From JBCCDY01 sp039030555 (lineage in GTDB: Bacteria > Bacteroidota > Bacteroidia > Cytophagales > Cyclobacteriaceae): 64,000 bases of DNA. The position numbers were made by a program, and so were the translations under genes. Below the pieces are notes generated by a model. That model was given only the letters and a program-made list of their open reading frames with translations. It searched no databases and was not told where the DNA came from. Position 1 is the stretch's first letter; each line of letters opens with the position of its first letter. Below, piece by piece: positions 42,884 through 52,328 of this stretch. The DNA is taken from NCBI GenBank assembly GCA_039030555.1, contig JBCCDY010000020.1, positions 1 to 64,000 on the forward strand. Reading direction: 5' to 3'.

Positions 42884-43042
42884 ATGAAACGTTCTTCTAA
42901 TGATCGATTGATTGCTGGAGTTTGTGGAGGTATAGCTGAACATTTCGGTTGGGATCCAACACTGGTTAGAATCTTTTTTATCTTTTCGGGCATTGGAATA
43001 CTTCCATACATCGTCTTAATGATCTTGATGCCAGATTATTAG
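42884..43042 (+). CDS. Short PspC-domain membrane protein (second copy)
   Basis: A 52-residue product, MKRSSNDRLIAGVCGGIAEH, continues FGWDPTLVRIFFIFSG and ends LMILMPDY. It is clearly a paralogue of the preceding gene. Its stop overlaps the stop of the convergent arginase-fold gene by four bases. The two form a tandem pair, likely one transcript. Confidence 0.88.
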   Translation: MKRSSNDRLIAGVCGGIAEHFGWDPTLVRIFFIFSGIGILPYIVLMILMPDY

Positions 43043-44202
43043 ATTAACTTTGCCTGCATCGTTATCCAGCGATCGGGCACTTCTCCTGAATTGGCAGTTT
43101 CATAATCTGAATAACTACATGGAATAATTCGATTCCTATGATATTTGCCTTTTTTGGATGAGTAAGGAACTTCCATCCACCATTTCTCACTCTGAATACT
43201 TTTGTAAAAAACCAGGGATTCAGGATCATTATCCTGCAGACTCACAACATATTTAATATAGTCGTTAGTCTTGAAGTTATGGTCATACCTTCTATGACAA
43301 ACCCCTTCGATGAAGTACCAAACCATTGTAGCAACTACCCAAGCTGATTTTTCTGAATCATCATCGAAGGTAGGATCGAATTCATAAAACCCGGCGCTAC
43401 TTAATTTTTCATTAAGGCCTGCATACCAGCAGATCTGGCAAGCTTCTTCTCCAGTCAAACCGAAAGGAAATGAATTTGAACTCGCAGGAAAATCACTTGA
43501 TTTCAAGGCCGAACAATCAAATGTAAGCATATCAGCATCCCGAATGATGGGTTCCATATTTTGAATGTTATTACGAATAAAGCCAAGCCTGTAAGATTCA
43601 AAATTCAGTTTCTCCAATACATTTATTGCATTGGGATCGACCAAATATGACTGATACGCTAACTGACAATAATTAAAAAGATAGTTAGGCTCGTGAAGTA
43701 ATATTTCCTGAACATGGCTATCTGATTTTTCAACCTCTTTTCCATCTTCAATGTCAACTCTCGCATCCACATTTAAGATCGTAATCATCTTATCCAATCC
43801 ATCGTAAGCTCGGTATTGCCCATAATCCAGGTCGTGAGAACCACCAATGAGCACAGGCAGAATATTCATTTCAATGAGAATGAAGCAAATCTCTTTTATC
43901 CGAAGTCGTGTCTCTTCATGGTCAACACCATTTTTAAGGTTTCCAAGGTCAACAACTTTGTAAGTTCCTGTTCCTTTTTTGAGCTTATATAATTTTTTTC
44001 TAATACCTACCGCTGCACTTTTTAGATCTTTACATAAAGAATTTCCTCGATCTTCTTCTAATCCAATTATAGCGAGTTCCTTCCCTTTCAAATCTGGAAA
44101 TGGGCCATAATTAATCGTAATGGAAGTCAGAAAGGAGTTTTGGTCTTTAATTGAAGAAAAATCTTCTTCGTTAAGTGGGTTAAAAAAAAGGCTTAATTCC
44201 AT
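43039..44202 (-). CDS. Arginase/formimidoylglutamase-fold protein with incomplete metal site
   Basis: The 387-residue protein has ureohydrolase landmarks: GGSHDLDYG (His123), NVDARVD (146-150) where DAHxD is expected, and TFDCSALKSSD (227-237) where SxDxDxxDP is expected. So one His and one Asp of the dimanganese site are Arg148 and Ser231. It may be inactive or use a different metal arrangement. Database labels of formimidoylglutamase for such proteins should be treated with care. It is monocistronic. Confidence 0.8.
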   Translation of the reverse strand: MELSLFFNPLNEEDFSSIKDQNSFLTSITINYGPFPDLKGKELAIIGLEEDRGNSLCKDLKSAAVGIRKKLYKLKKGTGTYKVVDLGNLKNGVDHEETRLRIKEICFILIEMNILPVLIGGSHDLDYGQYRAYDGLDKMITILNVDARVDIEDGKEVEKSDSHVQEILLHEPNYLFNYCQLAYQSYLVDPNAINVLEKLNFESYRLGFIRNNIQNMEPIIRDADMLTFDCSALKSSDFPASSNSFPFGLTGEEACQICWYAGLNEKLSSAGFYEFDPTFDDDSEKSAWVVATMVWYFIEGVCHRRYDHNFKTNDYIKYVVSLQDNDPESLVFYKSIQSEKWWMEVPYSSKKGKYHRNRIIPCSYSDYETANSGEVPDRWITMQAKLI

Positions 44203-44396
44203 TTAGCCAAAATAAAGAATTTCTCGAAACCAATTATCTCTAAGATAAAGTCCTAGGAGCATTTAGCTGGTTCCATTTTAATCTGAGATCAGAACAAAAT
44301 TCTTTATTTATTCCCGTTTCTGAATAATCGTAACACGAGGATGACGATTTATAGGAACCTCAGAGCAGAGTCCCGAGGAATTGTTTTGATTAAAAC

Positions 44397-44432
44397 AAAA
44401 AAGCCCCGCACCGAAGATCGATACGAGGCCTT
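44397..44432 (-). terminator. Terminator of nqrF
   Basis: On the minus strand AAGGCCTCG pairs with CGGGGCTT, with one bulge and one G-T pair, and is followed by six T's. It lies 20 bases after the nqrF stop. Confidence 0.65.
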
Positions 44433-44452
44433 CTATATAATCTTATTTAAAA

Positions 44453-45751
44453 TTATCCTCCGAAGTCATCGAATCTGATATTCTCATCGGGGATACCGTA
44501 GTCTTCGCCCATTTGCTGAACAGCCTTATTCATTAAAGGAGGTCCACAGAAATAAAGCTCAATCTCATCAGGGGCTTCGTGTTTACTTAGGTACTGATCT
44601 ATCACAGCTTGGTGTACAAAACCTAAAAAACCGTCACCTTCTTTATCATCAAGACTTTTCTTTTCTTTCCAGTTATCCTCGGGTAATGGTTCTGAAAGAA
44701 CTATGTGGAATTGGAAGTTTGGAAATTTCTTTTCAAGGTCCCAGAAATGGTCTAAATAAAATAATTCTCTTTTAGACCTACCTCCATACCAGTAACTCAC
44801 TTTTCGACCTGTTTCAAGAGTCTTAAACAAATGATAAAGGTGAGAACGCATTGGAGCCATTCCAGCACCACCACCCACATAAAGCATTTCAGCATCTGAT
44901 GGATTGATAAAGAATTCTCCGTAAGGACCTGATATAGTAACCTTATCACCTTCTTTCAAACCGAATATATAAGATGAAGCTATTCCAGGATTAACGTCCA
45001 TCCACTTATTTTTAGACCTATCCCACGGTGGGGTTGCAATCCGAACGTTAAGCATGATTTCCCTACCTTCTGCCGGATAAGATGCCATCGAATAAGCTCG
45101 TTCAATGGTATCATCGTTTTTCATCTTCAAATCCCATAATCCAAAATTATCCCATTCAGTTTGAAACCTTTTGGGATCATCGTGCTCTTTTGGATGCGCT
45201 GTGATGTCTATATCTTTGAAATCGACTTCACACTTAGGTACTTCAATTTGAATATATCCGCCAGCCTCATAATCCATTTCTTCCGGTATCTCAACTACAA
45301 ATTCCTTTATAAAAGAAGAGACGTTGTAATTTCTTACCACGGTAGCTTCCCATTTTTTGATTCCAAAAATCTCTTCCGGAATCTCAATTTTCATGTCTTC
45401 CTTTACTTTCACCTGGCAAGACAATCTAACCTGCTCCTGTTGCTCTTTTCTGCTCAAGTGACCAACCTCGGTAGGAAGAACGTCTCCACCACCTTCTAAT
45501 ATGGTACATTTACACATGGCACATGTTCCTCCTCCTCCACATGCTGATGGAAGAAAAACTTTCTGTCCCGATAAAGTGGACAGCAAAGTTGAACCAGCTG
45601 GTGCAACGATTGGATTTGACTCATCTCCATTTACGATGATATTCACATCTCCTGATTGTACCAGTTTTGACTGGGCGAACAAAAGAATAAATACCAAGAG
45701 TAAAATAATGAAGGTAAATGCGACTATAGAACTAATTACTACTGTACTCAT
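44453..45751 (-). CDS. nqrF: Na+-translocating NADH:quinone reductase subunit F
   Basis: The 432-residue protein has one N-terminal membrane segment (residues ~5-27). A [2Fe-2S] domain follows with CGGGGTCAMC (Cys at 71, 77, 80) and a later Cys in LSCQVKV. The FAD/NAD reductase domain has RAYSMASYP, YVGGGAGMAPMRSH and the C-terminal YFCGPPLMN. NqrF takes electrons from NADH. It is usually the last gene of nqrABCDEF, but here no other nqr gene is adjacent. Confidence 0.93.
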   Translation of the reverse strand: MSTVVISSIVAFTFIILLLVFILLFAQSKLVQSGDVNIIVNGDESNPIVAPAGSTLLSTLSGQKVFLPSACGGGGTCAMCKCTILEGGGDVLPTEVGHLSRKEQQEQVRLSCQVKVKEDMKIEIPEEIFGIKKWEATVVRNYNVSSFIKEFVVEIPEEMDYEAGGYIQIEVPKCEVDFKDIDITAHPKEHDDPKRFQTEWDNFGLWDLKMKNDDTIERAYSMASYPAEGREIMLNVRIATPPWDRSKNKWMDVNPGIASSYIFGLKEGDKVTISGPYGEFFINPSDAEMLYVGGGAGMAPMRSHLYHLFKTLETGRKVSYWYGGRSKRELFYLDHFWDLEKKFPNFQFHIVLSEPLPEDNWKEKKSLDDKEGDGFLGFVHQAVIDQYLSKHEAPDEIELYFCGPPLMNKAVQQMGEDYGIPDENIRFDDFGG

Positions 45752-45776
45752 GGAATGATAACGTTTCTAACTAATA

Positions 45777-45784
45777 CAAATATA
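45777..45784 (-). promoter_or_regulatory. -7 promoter box TATATTTG upstream of nqrF
   Basis: An exact TAnnTTTG match on the minus strand, 26 bases before the nqrF start, supporting transcription separate from the methionine operon. Confidence 0.45.
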
Positions 45785-45848
45785 TCTCAAGTGTTTGTAA
45801 ATCCCTTTCGACTACTCATCTTTTTACCCGAATATAACCACATCTTGA

Positions 45849-47063
45849 TCAAATTGTTGAGCCTCCCTCAGTAACTATTGTTTCAGAATCGAGAATATGA
45901 TTTAATTCATCAAGAACAATGATACTCACATCCTCTTTTGATAAAAGGCTTAGTCTATCACTACTTATTTTTCCGAATAGATAATTTCGATTCTCAAAAG
46001 AGCTGGTACTATAGATTTCTGTAAAGTCAGAATGAAAGCTTTCCACGGACTCCGAAGAAGAAAGGCAGATATCAATTTCATAACTATTCTCAAAGTTTAC
46101 GTCCTGATAAGCTGTTTCCTGAAGTTTGAATCCGCTTTGTATAAGTTTTACATCGGAATAAACCGCAAGGCCTGTAGGTAATGAACCCGCACCACGACCG
46201 TACTTGAAATGTTTCCCAGTGTATTCTCCGTCCAGAAGAATGCTGTTAAACTCATATTCTACGGAGTAGTGTTCAAGATCTTTTGGAACAAAAGCCGGGG
46301 AAACTACGGCACTTACTACTTCATTATTAATAGAAGCTGAAGCGAGATGTTTTATGCTAAATCCTCTGGAAGCTGCAAATTCTATATCCGTTTTAGAAAT
46401 TTTATCAATCCCAATGTTTAAAACTTCTCTCGGTTTCACTGCTATTCCGTAAACATGGTATAGCATGATCAGTAGTTTAAATTTTGCATCAAACCCACCC
46501 ACATCCATAGTAGGGTCTGACTCGGCAAATCCTTTATCTTGGGCTTCTTTTAAAGCTGCTTCGTAACTCAAGCCGTCGTTCTTGATCTTCGATAGAATGT
46601 AGTTAGAGGAACCGTTTAAAATACCTGAGAAGGACTTAATTTTTTCTCCGGAATAAAACGTTCCGACTGTTAGCAGCACTGGAATACAAGCCGCAACAGC
46701 ACTTTCATAGAACATCAAAACGCCATGTTTCTCCTGAAGCTCAACCAGATCATCCATTTTTTCGGCAATCATTTTCTTATTGGCTGAAACAATGTGTTTG
46801 CCTTTAGACATAGCCTCAGAAACGATTTCAAAAGCTGCCTCGCAATCGTCAGTAACTTCTATAACCAAATTAATTGAAGGGTCATCAAGTATATCTTTCG
46901 GGTTTAAGGTCACCAACTCCTCATCTACCGGCCGTTTTTTACCAGGAGTTTTGACAACAATTTTTGAAACTTTTATGGTCGGGTCGTTCCTCCTGGAAAG
47001 GATTTCGTAAAAGCCTTGTCCAACACAACCAAATCCAAAAATTCCGACATTTAGAGGTTCCAT
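45849..47063 (-). CDS. hom: Homoserine dehydrogenase
   Basis: The 404-residue protein has VGIFGFGCVGQGFYE (residues 6-20), SANKKMIAE (about 105), LNGSSNYILSKI (about 158) and the GFAESDPTMDVGGFDA substrate region near 190. It reduces aspartate semialdehyde to homoserine, feeding MetX. There is no aspartokinase domain. It is the last gene of the methionine operon, 2 bases after metX. Confidence 0.93.
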   Translation of the reverse strand: MEPLNVGIFGFGCVGQGFYEILSRRNDPTIKVSKIVVKTPGKKRPVDEELVTLNPKDILDDPSINLVIEVTDDCEAAFEIVSEAMSKGKHIVSANKKMIAEKMDDLVELQEKHGVLMFYESAVAACIPVLLTVGTFYSGEKIKSFSGILNGSSNYILSKIKNDGLSYEAALKEAQDKGFAESDPTMDVGGFDAKFKLLIMLYHVYGIAVKPREVLNIGIDKISKTDIEFAASRGFSIKHLASASINNEVVSAVVSPAFVPKDLEHYSVEYEFNSILLDGEYTGKHFKYGRGAGSLPTGLAVYSDVKLIQSGFKLQETAYQDVNFENSYEIDICLSSSESVESFHSDFTEIYSTSSFENRNYLFGKISSDRLSLLSKEDVSIIVLDELNHILDSETIVTEGGSTI

Positions 47064-47065
47064 TT

Positions 47066-48115
47066 TTAAATCTTAAGGTGTTTTATAATTAATTCTGAAA
47101 TTTTTTTGGCTTCAACCAGAAAACCGTCATGCCCGTAAATGGACTCTACAAACTCTATTTTAGAATCAGGAATACGATCCGATGTAAACTTCTGCTCTTC
47201 AGGGATAAAAAGCCCGTCGGAGCTAATTCCTATAACCAAAGTCTGTGATTTTATAGTACTAAGAGCACTTTCAAAGGAATTTCGCCCACGAGCTACATTA
47301 TGTGTATCCATGGATTTTGAAAGGGCATAATATGAATAGGCGTCAAAACGATCTGCTAGTTTCTGCCCCTGATACCGTTGATATTTTTCAACCCCATAAT
47401 CCTGAATCCTTGAGTCGGAATCTGTTTGGCGTTCGTTATAAATTTGCGGTGAACGGTATGATAACATGGCCACTGCTCTTGCTGCCATCAATCCTGCTTT
47501 ATCGTTGGAAGGGTTATTCTGCAGAAAATCACTATCTGCTTCTAAGGCCATCCTTTGAGCTGCATTGAATGCAATCCCCCATGCCGAGTGGCGGGCATTC
47601 GTAGCTAAAAGCACAAGTTTTTCAACTTGATCCGGGTGAGAAATATTCCACTCCATCGCTTGCTGGCCTCCCATGGAGCCTCCGATCAATAATTTGATTT
47701 TTTTCAGCCCTAAGTGCTCAAATAACAATTGATGAGCATTAGCCATATCTTTAATGGTCACCAATGGAAAATCAATGCCGTAGCTTTTCCCTGTTTTGGG
47801 GTTTTCTGATGATGGGCACGTAGACCCATAGCACGATCCAATGATGTTGGCGCAAACTATAAAATACTTGTCTGGGTTAATAGCATCTTTGTATCCAACA
47901 AGGCCAGGCCACCATTCCGAAGGGTCTGAATTAGCTGTAAGGGCATGGCAAACCCATACTACATTTGACTGATCTTCATTCAGATTGCCAAAAGTGGTGT
48001 AAGCTATTTTTAAGTTCTCTATACCCTCACCATTTTCCAAATGGAAGAGGTGAGGGTGATTGTAGTACTTAAGAACAGGCTTATGAATTGCCGGTTGATC
48101 TTCTTGTAAATCCAC
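47066..48115 (-). CDS. metX: Homoserine O-acetyltransferase
   Basis: The 349-residue alpha/beta hydrolase has the nucleophile motif GGSMGGQQAMEW (about residue 141) and the catalytic His in YGHDGFLVE near 330. It transfers an acetyl or succinyl group to homoserine; substrate cannot be decided by eye. The start is GTG at 48115, which overlaps the metY stop by one base. It is the fourth gene of the riboswitch-led operon. Confidence 0.92.
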   Translation of the reverse strand: MDLQEDQPAIHKPVLKYYNHPHLFHLENGEGIENLKIAYTTFGNLNEDQSNVVWVCHALTANSDPSEWWPGLVGYKDAINPDKYFIVCANIIGSCYGSTCPSSENPKTGKSYGIDFPLVTIKDMANAHQLLFEHLGLKKIKLLIGGSMGGQQAMEWNISHPDQVEKLVLLATNARHSAWGIAFNAAQRMALEADSDFLQNNPSNDKAGLMAARAVAMLSYRSPQIYNERQTDSDSRIQDYGVEKYQRYQGQKLADRFDAYSYYALSKSMDTHNVARGRNSFESALSTIKSQTLVIGISSDGLFIPEEQKFTSDRIPDSKIEFVESIYGHDGFLVEAKKISELIIKHLKI

Positions 48116-49419
48116 TAAATATGTTCAAAAGCACGTTCTAAGTCGGCTTTGATATCATCAATATGTTCTATTCCTAAAGAAATTCTCAATAAATTCGGAT
48201 GTACTCCTGCCGCTAACTGTTCTTTTTCGTTCAATTGCTGATGGGTTGTAGCAGAAGGTTGTATGATCAATGTTTTAGCGTCGCCTACGTTTGCTAAATG
48301 ACTAATCAATTTAAGATTATCAACGAATTTAATCGTTGCATCTTTATCTCCTTTTACCAGAAACGAAAGAACACCGCCAAAACCATTGTTCAAATATTTC
48401 TTTGCCAATTCATGGTATGGGCTGGTTTCTAAGCCTGGATAATTGACTTTCTCAACTTTAGGATGCTCTTGAAGCCATTTAGCAAGTTCAAGTGCATTAT
48501 CTACAGTTCTCTGGACTCTAAGAGAAAGTGTTTCCAGTCCTTGAAGTAGCAGAAAGGAATTAAATGGACTAGCTGCAGGCCCGAAATCCCTTAAACCTTC
48601 AACTCTTGCCCTGATTACGAAAGCAATATTTGGCATTCCCAGGTCATTACCTTCTCCAAATACATCCCAGAACTTCATTCCATGGTAGCCCTCGGAAGGT
48701 TCTGTAAATTGTTTGAACTTCCCATTGCCCCAATTATAATTTCCACCATCTATAATTACACCTCCGATAGTCGTACCATGACCTCCGATCCATTTAGTTG
48801 CTGATGCCGTAACGATGTTTGCACCATGCGACAGCGGCCTGAAAAGATAGCCGGCTGCACCAAATGTGTTATCGACTACCAAAGGAATATCGTGTTTTTT
48901 AGCTACTGCTGCAATGGCTTCAAAATCAGGAATATTAAACTCCGGATTACCCATGGTTTCGAGATATAAAGCTTTAGTATTCTCATCGATCAACTTTTCA
49001 AAGTCTTCGGCTTTATCGCTATCCGCAAATCGGGATTCAATTCCAAGTCTCTTAAAAGCTACTTTAAATTGATTGTAAGTACCACCGTACAAATATTGAG
49101 TGGAAACAAAGTTATCCCCTACTTCCAAAATGTTATTCAAGGCGATGAATTGTGCAGCCTGTCCAGAACCAACTGCTAAGGCAGCAACTCCTCCTTCAAG
49201 CGCAGCGATTCGCTTTTCGAAAACATCGGAAGTTGGATTCATAATCCTCGAATAGATGTTTCCAAACTCTTTTAGCGCAAAAAGATTTGCACCATGTTCA
49301 GAGTTTTTGAAGGTATATGATGTGGTTTGATAAATTGGAACAGCACGAGATCGACTACCTTCATCTACCTCTTCGTATCCAGCATGTAGTTGTAGTGTTT
49401 CAAATTTTAAATCTGACAT
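48115..49419 (-). CDS. metY: O-acetylhomoserine sulfhydrylase
   Basis: The 434-residue PLP enzyme has GNIYSRIMNPTSDVF, the PLP-lysine in TASATKWIGGHG (about residue 207) and LIIQPSATTHQQL near 375. It makes homocysteine directly from O-acetylhomoserine and sulfide. It lies 42 bases after the metZ-type gene. A related enzyme at 16364-17662 lies outside this operon. Confidence 0.9.
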   Translation of the reverse strand: MSDLKFETLQLHAGYEEVDEGSRSRAVPIYQTTSYTFKNSEHGANLFALKEFGNIYSRIMNPTSDVFEKRIAALEGGVAALAVGSGQAAQFIALNNILEVGDNFVSTQYLYGGTYNQFKVAFKRLGIESRFADSDKAEDFEKLIDENTKALYLETMGNPEFNIPDFEAIAAVAKKHDIPLVVDNTFGAAGYLFRPLSHGANIVTASATKWIGGHGTTIGGVIIDGGNYNWGNGKFKQFTEPSEGYHGMKFWDVFGEGNDLGMPNIAFVIRARVEGLRDFGPAASPFNSFLLLQGLETLSLRVQRTVDNALELAKWLQEHPKVEKVNYPGLETSPYHELAKKYLNNGFGGVLSFLVKGDKDATIKFVDNLKLISHLANVGDAKTLIIQPSATTHQQLNEKEQLAAGVHPNLLRISLGIEHIDDIKADLERAFEHI

Positions 49420-49461
49420 TTTTCTCTATTTAGTTGGGTTGAAATTGATATGATTTATTGA

Positions 49462-50631
49462 TTATACATTTTTAAGTGCCTGGTCTATATCTTTTACGAT
49501 GTCGTCAATATGTTCAAGACCGACTGAAATTCTAATTAAACCTTCGTTTATACCTACTAATTGTCGTTCTTCTTTCGAAAGTTTACTGTGTGTTGTTGAA
49601 GCAGGGTGCGTTACTGTAGTTCTTGTATCACCAAGGTTTGAGGTTAGAGAAAGAAACGTTAAACCGTTCATAAATTTAGAAGCTTTTTCAAATCCTCCAT
49701 CGATACTAAAAGTCACTAAAGCCCCTCCTTTACCCATCTGTTTTTTGGCAATATCGAATTTAGGGTGACTTCTTAAAAATGGATATTTGACGTTTGAGAC
49801 CCTATGGTCTTTTTCCAAAACTTTAGATAATCCAAGGGCATTTTCGCAATGCTTATCCATTCTCAAGCTCAATGTTTCTAAACTCTTTGAAAGTATCCAG
49901 GCGTTAAAAGGCGACATTGAAGGACCCGTATGCCGATTAAAGAACTGTATCTTTTCGATCAGCTTACTTTTACCCACTATAGCGCCTCCAATCGTCCTCC
50001 CCTGTCCATCCATGAGCTTGGTGGTAGAATGTGTTACTAAATCAGCTCCAAAAAGCATAGGTTTTTGAAGACATGGGGTTGCAAAGCAGTTATCAACAAC
50101 AAGAGTCAGTTCATGCGCTTTTGCCAGTTTGCCTACTTTTTCAAGATCAATAATATCTAAGCCCGGGTTTGAAGGGGTTTCAAGAAAAATCAGTTTTGTA
50201 TTTTTCTGTACTGAGCTTTCCCAATTTTCAACATCGTTTATATCGACATAAGTATGCTCTATACCCCAGTTTGGAAATATGGAAGTCAATATTTGATGAG
50301 TAGAGCCGAACAACGATCTGGATGCCAAAATATGATCTCCAGACTTAAGCAATGCGGCCATGGAAGAAAACATCGCAGCCATTCCCGAGGCAGTAACCAA
50401 TCCGCTTTCAGCCTGCTCTAGCTTACAGATCTTATTGATCAATTCTGTAGTATTAGGGTTAGAAAAGCGTGAGTATATGTTACCTTCCTCTTCCTCTTGA
50501 AAAAGAGCCTGGCCTTGCTCCGCACTATCGAAAACAAAACTCGAAGTCATATAGATTGGAGCGCTATGCTCACGATTATAAGACCGCGCTGTTTGCTCCC
50601 TTATAGCTAAAGTCTCCTGTTTCAAAGTCAA
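49462..50631 (-). CDS. Cys/Met PLP enzyme, O-succinylhomoserine sulfhydrylase (MetZ) type
   Basis: The 389-residue protein has GNIYSRFSNPNT, the PLP-lysine in HSTTKLMDGQG (about residue 197), HTGPSMSPFNAW and TTVTHPASTTHSKL. These are closest in wording to MetZ/cystathionine gamma-synthase proteins. It may act on O-acylhomoserine with sulfide or with cysteine. The start appears to be TTG at 50631, coupled to the OsmC stop (TTGA overlap), as no ATG is near. It is second in the SAM-controlled operon. Confidence 0.82.
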   Translation of the reverse strand: MTLKQETLAIREQTARSYNREHSAPIYMTSSFVFDSAEQGQALFQEEEEGNIYSRFSNPNTTELINKICKLEQAESGLVTASGMAAMFSSMAALLKSGDHILASRSLFGSTHQILTSIFPNWGIEHTYVDINDVENWESSVQKNTKLIFLETPSNPGLDIIDLEKVGKLAKAHELTLVVDNCFATPCLQKPMLFGADLVTHSTTKLMDGQGRTIGGAIVGKSKLIEKIQFFNRHTGPSMSPFNAWILSKSLETLSLRMDKHCENALGLSKVLEKDHRVSNVKYPFLRSHPKFDIAKKQMGKGGALVTFSIDGGFEKASKFMNGLTFLSLTSNLGDTRTTVTHPASTTHSKLSKEERQLVGINEGLIRISVGLEHIDDIVKDIDQALKNV

Positions 50632-51044
50632 GGTTTTATTTCGAAACTATACGTGATTTCGGCTGTCTTTTCCACAATCTTGGCGACTGAGCAATATTTA
50701 TCCATCGAAAGATCAACAGCTCTTTCAACTTTAGAAGAGTCCAGATCGCCTTGAAGCTCAAAATGAATATGGATCTTTGTAAATAAGGCTGGAGTTACGT
50801 CTTGTTCCCGTTCAGCTTCAATATTTATCTCTAAATCTTCGACAGGCTGATGTTGTTTCTTAAGAATGCTTACTACATCTATGGTACTACAACCTCCTAA
50901 AGCAGCCAGAACAGCCTGCATAGGTCTTAGTCCTTTATCTTCACCTCCAAGCTCGGGGTTGGCATCCAAATCTAAAGTTTGCCCTGTCTCGTTTTCAGCC
51001 CTCACATGGTAAGCATCATTCTGCCTTTTTAGCTTAATCTTCAT
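50628..51044 (-). CDS. OsmC-family protein
   Basis: I choose the ATG at 51044 (MKIKLKRQNDAYHVRAENE), giving 138 residues. The conserved Cys residues lie in LAALGGCSTIDV and MDKYCSVAK, as in OsmC/Ohr thiol peroxidases. It is the first gene under the SAM-I riboswitch, so it is expressed with methionine synthesis. A role with organic hydroperoxides or sulfur compounds is likely. Confidence 0.88.
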   Translation of the reverse strand: MKIKLKRQNDAYHVRAENETGQTLDLDANPELGGEDKGLRPMQAVLAALGGCSTIDVVSILKKQHQPVEDLEINIEAEREQDVTPALFTKIHIHFELQGDLDSSKVERAVDLSMDKYCSVAKIVEKTAEITYSFEIKP

Positions 51045-51147
51045 CACATTTTTAATTTGTGCAAAAGACAAACGATGAAACTGACCTCAAACTCCGACAA
51101 ATTATCAGACAGGATAAAGAGAAATAAAAGTTGAATATTCATGTTCA

Positions 51148-51254
51148 ATTTATATTCTCCCAACCTTTAGGTTTGAGATCAGGAATTAGCACCTTAATCA
51201 GCATTAGGTTGCTAGCGTTTCAACGAGCCTGTCTCTCCGCGCTTCTTTATAAAT
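51148..51254 (-). ncRNA. SAM-I (S-box) riboswitch
   Basis: On the minus strand GCGCGGAGAGACAGGCTC, then GAAACGCTAGCAACC and AAGGTGCTAATTCCTG match the conserved S-box core. P1 forms between ATTTATA (51254-51248) and TATAAAT (51154-51148). P4 is TCTCAAACC/GGTTGGGAGA. A weak hairpin (TTGAA...TTCAA) followed by T-rich sequence lies below and may be the expression platform. It leads the OsmC-metZ-metY-metX-hom operon. Confidence 0.93.
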
Positions 51255-51332
51255 CGATATTATCGACTTGACAGCGTAAACGTAATCTGCTAAAACTTAG
51301 TTTCCAAAAAGAATACTTACAATTTTCAAATG

Positions 51333-52319
51333 TTAGCTGAAAGATGGTAATAATTGCTTCCAGGTTCCTTTCGCTAGGTTATATTTTATAGTGCTGGGCA
51401 GTGCTTTAATCCAATACTTATTGAACTCCACAGCGAAGGAGGGTTGCATATAACAGTTGATCGTACATCCTTCACACTCAGGTAATCGACCTTCCATTTT
51501 GATTGCTTTTTTTACTTCTTCTGAACGATACACATCAAACAGCCTATCTTTTATCTCATACTCTTTCTTACCAAGATGGTAACATGGAACAATCAGCTTG
51601 TTTTCAGGGGAAATGACAATAGTGCTTGAGGCAGCTTTACAAACGGGGTTCCCAATGTGATTACCTCCGTTTTTTCTTAATTCGAGGAAAGCATCATTTA
51701 AATAAACTCCGGGTTTGGATGACCACTTTTTAAGAATTTGAAGGGATGACTTAGAAAGTGCTTTGGCATCTACTTCATTGTATTCAAAAGCAGGGTTTAG
51801 AATCAATACCAAATCATTTTTTCTACAAACCTCATGATAGAGAGGCTCAATTTCAAATATGTTATCATTAAATACCGTCATTAGAATGTCCGGTCGTTCC
51901 CCAATTTCCTTTGAAATTTCAATTGATTTTATCACATAATCGTAGCAGTCTACTCTTCTCGCACGATTATGCTTCTCAGCATCATAGTAGTCCAGCGAAA
52001 AGTGGAGCATATCGATCTTAGCCTTAAGCCTTTCTGCTTTTTTAGGATACAACAAGGCATTGGTAGTCACCGTAGTTATAAAACCCAAAGACTTAGCCAT
52101 GCTTAGAAGCTCAGGAAGATTTCGATGTAAGAGAGGTTCGCCACCGGTAAAGTCAATCACTTTGACACCGAGTTTTTTTAAATCTCGAAAATTGGCCTCA
52201 GCATTTTCTAAATTAACATAGGGAGAAGGCTTCTCCCAGATATCGCAAAAAGAACAGCTGGCATTGCAGCGATAAGTCAGGTAGTAATTACATAAAACCG
52301 GTTTGGAAATTAACCTCAA
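51333..52319 (-). CDS. Radical SAM protein with SPASM-like C-terminal cluster
   Basis: The 328-residue protein has the radical SAM motif CNASCSFC at residues 18-25, GGEPLLHR near 60, and a second set of Cys at the C-terminus (NPVCKAA, VPCYH, CEGCTINC) as in SPASM or twitch domains. Members modify peptides or small molecules, or act in lipid and cofactor pathways. No precursor peptide or partner is adjacent. It starts 9 bases after the accD stop. Confidence 0.85.
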   Translation of the reverse strand: MRLISKPVLCNYYLTYRCNASCSFCDIWEKPSPYVNLENAEANFRDLKKLGVKVIDFTGGEPLLHRNLPELLSMAKSLGFITTVTTNALLYPKKAERLKAKIDMLHFSLDYYDAEKHNRARRVDCYDYVIKSIEISKEIGERPDILMTVFNDNIFEIEPLYHEVCRKNDLVLILNPAFEYNEVDAKALSKSSLQILKKWSSKPGVYLNDAFLELRKNGGNHIGNPVCKAASSTIVISPENKLIVPCYHLGKKEYEIKDRLFDVYRSEEVKKAIKMEGRLPECEGCTINCYMQPSFAVEFNKYWIKALPSTIKYNLAKGTWKQLLPSFS

Positions 52320-52328
52320 TTTAGAAGG

